Shown: positions 58,892 to 64,000 of the stretch, piece by piece
Numbering within the stretch: the stretch's first letter is position 1
Layout: each line of letters starts with the position of its first letter
NCBI GenBank assembly: GCA_016713135.1
Contig: JADJPR010000018.1
Span: 1-64,000 of the forward strand
Reading direction: 5' to 3'
From: Rhodanobacteraceae bacterium
GTDB taxonomy: Bacteria; Pseudomonadota; Gammaproteobacteria; Xanthomonadales; SZUA-5
Length of the DNA: 64,000 nt
Translations under genes and position numbers: made by a program
Notes under the pieces: generated by a model
Databases searched by the model: none
Seen by the model: the letters and a program-made list of their open reading frames with translations, nothing else
What the model was told of the DNA's origin: nothing

Positions 58892-59470
58892 ATGCAGAAC
58901 GGCGAACCGATCCTTACCGAAGACAGCCAGACCGCGCTGTGGCAGACGCTGGTGCGCGATGCCGAGAACCGCGCCTCGCGCCAGCTGGGCGACGACCTCG
59001 AGAGCTACCTCGTGTTCACGCTGATGCGGCACCAGCGTGATGCGCAACTGGGCGGGCGCACCATCGCCATCGAATGGCTGGAGACCTTGCTGGCGAATGG
59101 ACGGCGGCGCCAGGAAGGGTTGCGCGACGTCGGCGACGGCTGCCTGCTGATCGCCGGGCTCTATCCAGAACAAGCCGAGCGTCGGCGCGTGTCTCTGAGC
59201 TACTTCCAGGACATCGGCAGCGATGCCTATCGCCACCTCGGCGAGCGCGCCAGCGGCGGCCTGGAAAGCCTGTTCCGGCAACTCGCCAACGCCTTTGCCG
59301 AACTCGTCCGAGTGTTGTTCGAAGTGCGCCGCCTGGCCACCCCGGACACCCGCCTGGATCCCGGCCTGGCCTTCGACTGGTGCGAATCCCGCGGACGTAT
59401 CGTTCCCGAACGTGCGGCCGCCGTATTCCCGGGTGCGATCGTGATCGAGGGTCCTGCGGGAAGGCAGTGA
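58892..59470 (+). CDS. Hypothetical protein, 192 aa
   Basis: ATG 58892 with a strong ribosome-binding site GAGGAGG. The product opens MQNGEPILTEDSQTALWQTL and contains RQLGDDLESYLVFTLMRHQR, AIEWLETLLANGRRRQEGLR, DVGDGCLLIAGLYPEQAERR and VSLSYFQDIGSDAYRHLGER, with a helical, soluble character and conserved-looking acidic and aromatic residues. I do not recognise a family. It is read toward rpoZ but separated from it by a GTTGTGG hairpin; in many gammaproteobacteria gmk occupies this place. Confidence 0.7.
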   Translation: MQNGEPILTEDSQTALWQTLVRDAENRASRQLGDDLESYLVFTLMRHQRDAQLGGRTIAIEWLETLLANGRRRQEGLRDVGDGCLLIAGLYPEQAERRRVSLSYFQDIGSDAYRHLGERASGGLESLFRQLANAFAELVRVLFEVRRLATPDTRLDPGLAFDWCESRGRIVPERAAAVFPGAIVIEGPAGRQ

Positions 59471-59477
59471 TTGGAGC

Positions 59478-59618
59478 GGGTTGTGGGTTGTGGGTTCCGG
59501 GTTGTGGGCAGCAAGAGCGGCACGGCGAGGCCTGTGGGCGTCGCTGCTGAAGCCGCTCGCGCAGTTCCAGTGGCTTGCGAGCTTGGCTGCCCACAACCCA
59601 GAACCCACAACCCACAAC
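59478..59618. repeat. GTTGTGG heptamer hairpin upstream of rpoZ
   Basis: Left arm GGGTTGTGGGTTGTGGGTTC then CGGGTTGTGGGC, right arm GCCCACAACCCAGAACCCAC then AACCCACAAC; loop about 75 bases. It ends 80 bases before the rpoZ start. Confidence 0.88.
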
Positions 59619-59697
59619 TCGAACGCTCCCCGCTCGCGCCAACTCCCGCTCCGGTGCTACACTCCGCGATTCGTCCGAATTCCGACCAGGAGCCGCC

Positions 59698-59991
59698 ATG
59701 GCCCGTATTACCGTCGAAGACTGCCTGAAGGTGGTCGACAACCGTTTCGAACTGGTGCTGATGGCCAGCAAGCGTGCGCGCCAGGTGGCTCGCGGCGCCG
59801 ACGTGCTGGTGCCGGAGGATGACGACAAGCCGACCGTGATCGCGCTGCGCGAGATCGCCACCGGGCAGATCACCAACCAGCTGCTTGCCGAAGTCGAGAA
59901 GCGCGAGCGCGAGGCCGCCGAGCGCCAGGCGATGGAGTGGGCCGCTGCGGAACTCGACGATGGCCTGGGCAAGGGCGACGACGACCTCTGA
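59698..59991 (+). CDS. rpoZ: RNA polymerase omega subunit
   Basis: 97 residues from ATG 59698, preceded by CAGGAG. MARITVEDCLKVVDNRFELV, LMASKRARQVARGADVLVPE and KPTVIALREIATGQIT are the conserved blocks of RpoZ. Omega assists assembly of RNA polymerase around the beta-prime subunit and forms part of the ppGpp binding site with it; encoding it just before spoT is the standard arrangement. It starts the rpoZ-spoT-ridA-recG unit. Confidence 0.97.
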   Translation: MARITVEDCLKVVDNRFELVLMASKRARQVARGADVLVPEDDDKPTVIALREIATGQITNQLLAEVEKREREAAERQAMEWAAAELDDGLGKGDDDL

Positions 59992-60018
59992 TCGTATCCG
60001 GCGCGGGAAGCCGAGCGC

Positions 60019-62187
60019 GTGAACACGCTGACGCCCACCGCCCCGCGCGATCCTGCCACTGTGCAGGACGAGTTGCTGCCGCACTTCATGCTGGAGTTGC
60101 GGCAGCTGCTGCAGACCTACCTGACCGCCGAACAGGTGCGCCAGGTGGAAAAGGCCTTCGCCATTGGCGAGCGGGCGCATCGCGGGCAGAACCGCAAGAG
60201 CGGCGAGCCCTACATCACCCATCCGGTGGCGGTGGCGCGGATCCTCGCCGAGATGCACCTGGACGCCGAGACCCTCCAGGCGGCAATCCTGCACGACACC
60301 ATCGAAGACACGCCGGTCACCAAGGAGACGCTGCTCAGCGACTTTGGCGAAACCGTGGCCGATCTCGTTGACGGTGTCACCAAGCTCGACAAGGTGCAGT
60401 TCGCCTCGCGTGAGGCAGCCACCGCCGAGAGCTTCCGCAAGATGCTGCTGGCGATGGCGCGCGATTTGCGCGTCATCCTGATCAAGCTGGCCGACCGCCT
60501 GCACAACATGCGCACGCTGGAGGCGCAGGGTGGCGAGAGCCGCCGCCGCATCGCGCGCGAAACTCTCGATGTCTACGCGCCGATTGCTCAGCGCCTGGGT
60601 ATGAACAAGCTCAAGAGCGAGCTGCAGGAACTCGGATTCCGCGCGCTCTATCCCAGGCGTCACGCGGTGATCGCCGCGCGCATCAAGGCGATGATCGGCA
60701 ACCGCCGCGAAATCATGAGCAAGATCGAGCAGGCGCTCTCCGCGCGGCTCAAGGAAGACGGGCTGCAGGCGCGAATCGTCAGCCGGATCAAGTCGCCCTA
60801 CAGCATCTATCGCAAGATGACCGGCGATCACAAATCCTTCGCCGAAGTCATGGACGTCTATGGCGTGCGCGTGATCGTGTCCTCGGTCAGCCAGTGTTAC
60901 CAGGCGCTTGGCACCGCGCACGGGCTGTACAAGCCGCTCGACAACCGCTTCAAGGATTACATCGCGATCCCCAAGGCCAACGGATACCAGTCGCTGCACA
61001 CGGTGCTGTTCGGCCCGGCCGGGGCGCCGATCGAAGTGCAGATCCGCACCGAGGATATGGACATCGTCGCCGAGCGCGGGGTGGCCGCGCACTGGATCTA
61101 CAAATCCGAGGCGAGCCCGGCCAACAACGCGCAGATGCGCGCCCGCGAATGGCTGCAGGGCCTGCTCGACAGCCAGCGCCAGGCGGGCAGTTCGATCGAG
61201 TTCCTGGAGAACGTCAAGGTCGATCTGTTCCCGGACGAGGTCTACTTGTTCACGCCGAAGGGTCGCATCCTGGCGCTGCCGCGCAATGCCTGCGCGATCG
61301 ACTTCGCCTACGCGGTGCACACCAATGTCGGCGACCATGCCGTCGCTGCCCGGGTGGACCGCACCCTGCGTCCGCTGCGCACGCGCCTGGTCAGCGGCCA
61401 GACGGTGGAGATCGTCACCGCGCCGAGCGCCGCGCCGCAGCCGCAGTGGCTGGAATTCGTGGTCACCAGCAAGGCGCGCACGGCGATCCGCCACTACCTC
61501 AAGCAGTTGCAGCACGAGGACGCGGTTTCACTCGGCCACCGCATGCTCGGTCGTGCCCTCGGCGAGATCGGTGGCAACCTCGATGCGGTGCCGGAATCCA
61601 CGCTGCGGGTCTATCTCGAAGAAAACCGCTTGCGCCGGCTGGAAGAACTGCTGGCCGACATCGCCCTCGGCACGCGAATGCCGGCGCTGGTCGCGCGCCA
61701 ACTGTGGCGCGGCGACGGCCCTTCCGGCGGCAGCGCGCGCGACCAGGTGGTGCGCATCAGCGGTACCGAGCGCGGCGTGCTGACCTTCGGCAACTGCTGC
61801 ATGCCGATCCCGGGCGACCCGATCATCGGCTTCCTGTCCGCCGGCAAGGGCCTGGTGGTGCACCAGACCACCTGCCCGAACGTCGCCGAAATGCGCAAGC
61901 AGCCCGAGCGCGTGGTGCGCGTCGACTGGGAGCCGGACGTCACCGGCGACTACCGCGTGCAACTGCGCATCGACGTGGCCAACCGCCCTGGCGTGCTGGC
62001 CACCGTTGCCGCCGCGATCGCCGCCGCCAATTCGAACATCGAGAACGTCGAGTACCTCGATCGCGACGCCCACAGCGCCTCGCTGCTGTTCACCATCGAA
62101 GTGCGCAACCGCGAGCACCTCGCCGAAGTCATGAAGCGCGTGCGCCGAGCGGATGTGGTGCTGGTGGTTCACCGGCAGCAGGTGTGA
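60019..62187 (+). CDS. spoT: Bifunctional (p)ppGpp synthase/hydrolase
   Basis: 722 residues from GTG 60019, 27 bases after rpoZ. HD hydrolase domain (about 55-160: HRGQNRKSGEPYITHPVAVA, ILHDTIEDTPVTKETLLSDF, with His92-Asp93 intact), RelA/SpoT synthetase domain (about 240-350: IVSRIKSPYSIYRKM, MDVYGVRVIVSS), TGS (about 390-450: VYLFTPKGRILALPRNACAI) and a C-terminal ACT domain (about 640-720: LRIDVANRPGVLATVAAAIA). An intact HD site means ppGpp hydrolysis; synthesis is probably weak, as in other SpoT. Controls the stringent response. Confidence 0.97.
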   Translation: MNTLTPTAPRDPATVQDELLPHFMLELRQLLQTYLTAEQVRQVEKAFAIGERAHRGQNRKSGEPYITHPVAVARILAEMHLDAETLQAAILHDTIEDTPVTKETLLSDFGETVADLVDGVTKLDKVQFASREAATAESFRKMLLAMARDLRVILIKLADRLHNMRTLEAQGGESRRRIARETLDVYAPIAQRLGMNKLKSELQELGFRALYPRRHAVIAARIKAMIGNRREIMSKIEQALSARLKEDGLQARIVSRIKSPYSIYRKMTGDHKSFAEVMDVYGVRVIVSSVSQCYQALGTAHGLYKPLDNRFKDYIAIPKANGYQSLHTVLFGPAGAPIEVQIRTEDMDIVAERGVAAHWIYKSEASPANNAQMRAREWLQGLLDSQRQAGSSIEFLENVKVDLFPDEVYLFTPKGRILALPRNACAIDFAYAVHTNVGDHAVAARVDRTLRPLRTRLVSGQTVEIVTAPSAAPQPQWLEFVVTSKARTAIRHYLKQLQHEDAVSLGHRMLGRALGEIGGNLDAVPESTLRVYLEENRLRRLEELLADIALGTRMPALVARQLWRGDGPSGGSARDQVVRISGTERGVLTFGNCCMPIPGDPIIGFLSAGKGLVVHQTTCPNVAEMRKQPERVVRVDWEPDVTGDYRVQLRIDVANRPGVLATVAAAIAAANSNIENVEYLDRDAHSASLLFTIEVRNREHLAEVMKRVRRADVVLVVHRQQV

Positions 62188-62192
62188 GGAGA

Positions 62193-62292
62193 GGGTTGTG
62201 AGTTCTGGGTTGTGGGTTTTGGGCGGCAAAGGCGGGTAGACCGCGGCCTGCGTGCTCTGCCGCCCACAACCCACAACCCGGAACCCACAACC
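62193..62292. repeat. GTTGTGG heptamer hairpin between spoT and ridA
   Basis: Left arm GGGTTGTGAGTTCTGGGTTG then TGGGTTTTGGGCGGC, right arm GCCGCCCACAACCCACAACC then CGGAACCCACAACC; loop about 35 bases. Begins five bases after the spoT stop and lies inside what is usually one operon. Confidence 0.88.
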
Positions 62293-62345
62293 GGCCCTAG
62301 ACTGCGACGAAGCCCACCCTCTTGCCGGGCATTTGAGGAACCCAC

Positions 62346-62729
62346 ATGTCGCGCGCCATCATCCGCACCGACGCCGCACCCGCCGCCATCGGCACCTATT
62401 CGCAGGCCATCCGGTTCGACCGCACGGTCTACCTGTCGGGCCAGATCCCGCTCGATCCGGCGACGATGCAGATGGACAACGCGACCATCGAGGCCGAAGT
62501 CGACCGCGTGTTCCGCAATCTGCGCGCGGTCTGCGAGGCGGCGGGTGGCGGCCTGGCGGACATCGTCAAGCTCAACGTATTCCTGACCGACATGACCAAC
62601 TTTCCGGTGGTCAACCAGATCATGGGCCAGTACTTCAGCGAGCCGTACCCGGCGCGCGCAGCGATTGGTGTGGCGCAATTGCCGCGCGGCGCGCGGGTGG
62701 AGATGGACGCCATCCTCGTGCTGGGCTGA
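62346..62729 (+). CDS. ridA: RidA enamine/imine deaminase
   Basis: 127 residues from ATG 62346, standard RidA length. TDAAPAAIGTYSQAIRFDRT, VYLSGQIPLDPATMQM, RVFRNLRAVCEAAGGGLADI and YFSEPYPARAAIGVAQLPRG with the catalytic Arg of the P-A-R motif are all present. RidA hydrolyses 2-aminoacrylate and other reactive enamines released by PLP enzymes. It lies between spoT and recG as in many gammaproteobacteria, four bases before recG. Confidence 0.96.
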   Translation: MSRAIIRTDAAPAAIGTYSQAIRFDRTVYLSGQIPLDPATMQMDNATIEAEVDRVFRNLRAVCEAAGGGLADIVKLNVFLTDMTNFPVVNQIMGQYFSEPYPARAAIGVAQLPRGARVEMDAILVLG

Positions 62730-62733
62730 AGCG

Positions 62734-64000
62734 GTGATCGATGCCGCAGTCGATGCCTTTGCGGCGGCGGCTGCCGAGCCGCTGGCGAGCCTGCCTGGTC
62801 TTGGAAAGTCGCTGATCGGCGACCTCAAGGAGGCCGGCTTCGAGACCCTGGGCGACCTCTGGTTCCACTTTCCCCTGCGCTTCGAGGATCGCACCGAGAT
62901 CCTGCGCATTGGCGCCTTGCGGCCCGGCGCGCCCGCACAGTTCGTCGGCACGGTCGATCACTCCGAAGTCAGCTTCCGCCGGCGGCGCACCCTGCTGGTT
63001 TCGGTCAGCGACGGCAGCGGGCGCATCCTGCTGCGCTTCTTCCACTTCAAGCAGGCGCAGGCCGACCAGCTGAAGGCGGGCACGCGCGTACTGGTCTACG
63101 GCGATCCGCGGCCGGGAGGTTTCTCCCTCGAAATCGTGCATCCCCGCTACAAGGTGCTCGGCAAGGACGAGGAAGTCGCGCCGGAGGACAGCCTGCGGCC
63201 GGTGTATCCGAAGTCCGAAGGCCTCGGCAACGCGCGGCTGCAGCGGGCAGTCGAGCGCGCGCTGGAACGCTTGCCCGAGGGCGGCGATGGGGTGCTCGCG
63301 AGCTTGCTGCCGAAGGGCTGGCCGTCGCTGAGTGCCGGCGTGCGCAGCCTGCACCGTCCGCGCGACCGGCGGGAGCTGGAGGCGATCGCGAGCGGCGCGC
63401 ATCCGGCACGTACCCGCCTGGCCTTCGAGGAACTGCTGGCGCACCACCTCAGCATGCGCCTGGTGCGCGCGCGGGTCCGCCGCGAGCGCGCGCCGGTGCT
63501 GCGCGCCTCGGGACGGCTGCGGCGGCAACTGGTCGCCGCCCTGCCGTTCGCACTGACCGGCGCCCAGGCCCGCGTGCTCGCCGAGATCGACCAGGACCTC
63601 GCGCGCAGTGCGCCGATGCTGCGTCTGTTGCAGGGCGACGTCGGTTCGGGCAAGACCATCGTGGCGGCGCTGTCCGCACTGGCCGCGATCGAGAGCGGGA
63701 TGCAGGCGGCGGTGATGGCACCCACCGAGTTGCTCGCCGAGCAGCACCGGCGCAGCTTCGAGCGCTGGTTCGCACCACTCGGCATCGACGGCGTCTGGCT
63801 GTCTTCGCGGGTCAAGGGCAAGGGCGCGAGGACGCGCTCCGTCGCCTGGCCGAGGGTGCGCCGTGGGCGGTCGGCACGCACGCGCTGATGCAGGAGCAGG
63901 TGCAGTTCCGCGCGCTGGGCCTGGCCATCATCGACGAGCAGCACCGCTTCGGCGTCGATCAGCGCCTGGCGCTTGCACACAAGGGCCGGGTGGGTGAGCT
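62734..64000 (+). CDS. recG: ATP-dependent DNA helicase RecG, partial, one-base frameshift
   Basis: Starts GTG 62734 (MIDAAVDAFAAAAAEPLASL) and continues past the window. N-terminal wedge domain with LPGLGKSLIGDLKEAGFETL and HFPLRFEDRTEI, then the helicase core with FALTGAQARVLAEIDQDLAR, Walker A GDVGSGKT (about residue 301) and APTELLAEQHRRSFERWFAP. At 63822-63825 one G appears to be missing; the next frame reads GREDALRRLAEGAPWAVGTH, ALMQEQVQFRALGLAIIDEQ and HRFGVDQRLALAHKGRVGE, including the DEQH box. RecG remodels stalled replication forks. A sequencing indel is more likely than a true break. Confidence 0.93.

Noticed and set aside
59227..61515. 762-codon minus-strand frame opposite spoT and rpoZ
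   Set aside because: Antisense shadow; spoT and rpoZ are certain.

Overview
The window is high-GC chromosomal DNA from a gammaproteobacterium, most likely a member of the Xanthomonadales/Lysobacterales. This is inferred from the combined evidence of the rpoZ-spoT-ridA-recG run, hemD/hemX/hemY next to dnaE, a leuACDB operon with a leucine-rich leader, DUF4124 and DUF5916 proteins and very Ala/Arg-rich coding. No rRNA gene is present to settle the taxonomy. Apart from an eroded mobile element at the left end, this is ordinary housekeeping chromosome with an unusual amount of intergenic repeat DNA.

Layout. 1-4780 is a phage or integrative-element remnant: the end of a DUF927 protein, a small Cys-rich protein whose gene is packed with TGTTACGG motifs, an AlpA-type HTH protein, a DUF1441 (terminase small subunit-like) gene and several tiny genes. 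About half of these carry frameshifts. A DUF4124 gene and a tRNA-Thr(UGU) close this region. 5.9-13.6 kb holds cyclic-di-GMP genes (PAS/GAF-GGDEF-EAL, an HD-GYP protein with an altered HD pair, a degenerate GGDEF-EAL protein) around aspS. 13.9-22.9 kb carries a CurA-like reductase, rraA, a P-domain/FG-GAP secreted protein, a periplasmic cyclophilin, lpxH, a membrane protein, glmU, a TonB-like lipoprotein and dusB. 23-28.4 kb is leuL-leuA-leuC-leuD-leuB on the minus strand. 28.5-39.3 kb holds a DUF5916 protein, tyrA, a CBS protein, an M17 peptidase, a VanZ-like protein, a MidA-like methyltransferase, hemY and hemX. 39.5-48.6 kb holds an orphan gene, hemD, dnaE, a trimeric autotransporter with four 294-bp repeats, and a PLP lyase divergent from an Lrp-type regulator. 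48.8-56.8 kb is a ferredoxin-linked redox cluster: NfnA/NfnB-like subunits, KorA, KorB and a 730-aa protein with a C-terminal Cys cluster. The window ends with an NTF2-like protein, a dienelactone hydrolase, an unknown gene and rpoZ-spoT-ridA-recG (recG cut by the window end).

The most striking non-coding feature is a set of intergenic hairpins. Each arm is built from short tandem repeats (7-9 nt units), and at least six unrelated unit sequences (GAGGGCAC, GCAAAGGAC, GTTGTGG, AAAAGTG, GACGTTT, GGGGCAG) are used at about 18 places. In one region the same flanking sequence carries two different hairpin cores. Two copies of a 240-bp MITE-like element and one 163-bp inverted-repeat element add to this.

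Single-base, mostly homopolymer, indels break four otherwise well-conserved core genes (leuD, DUF5916, the PLP lyase, recG). Some frameshifts may therefore be sequencing or assembly errors. The much higher density in 1-5680 suggests real decay there as well.
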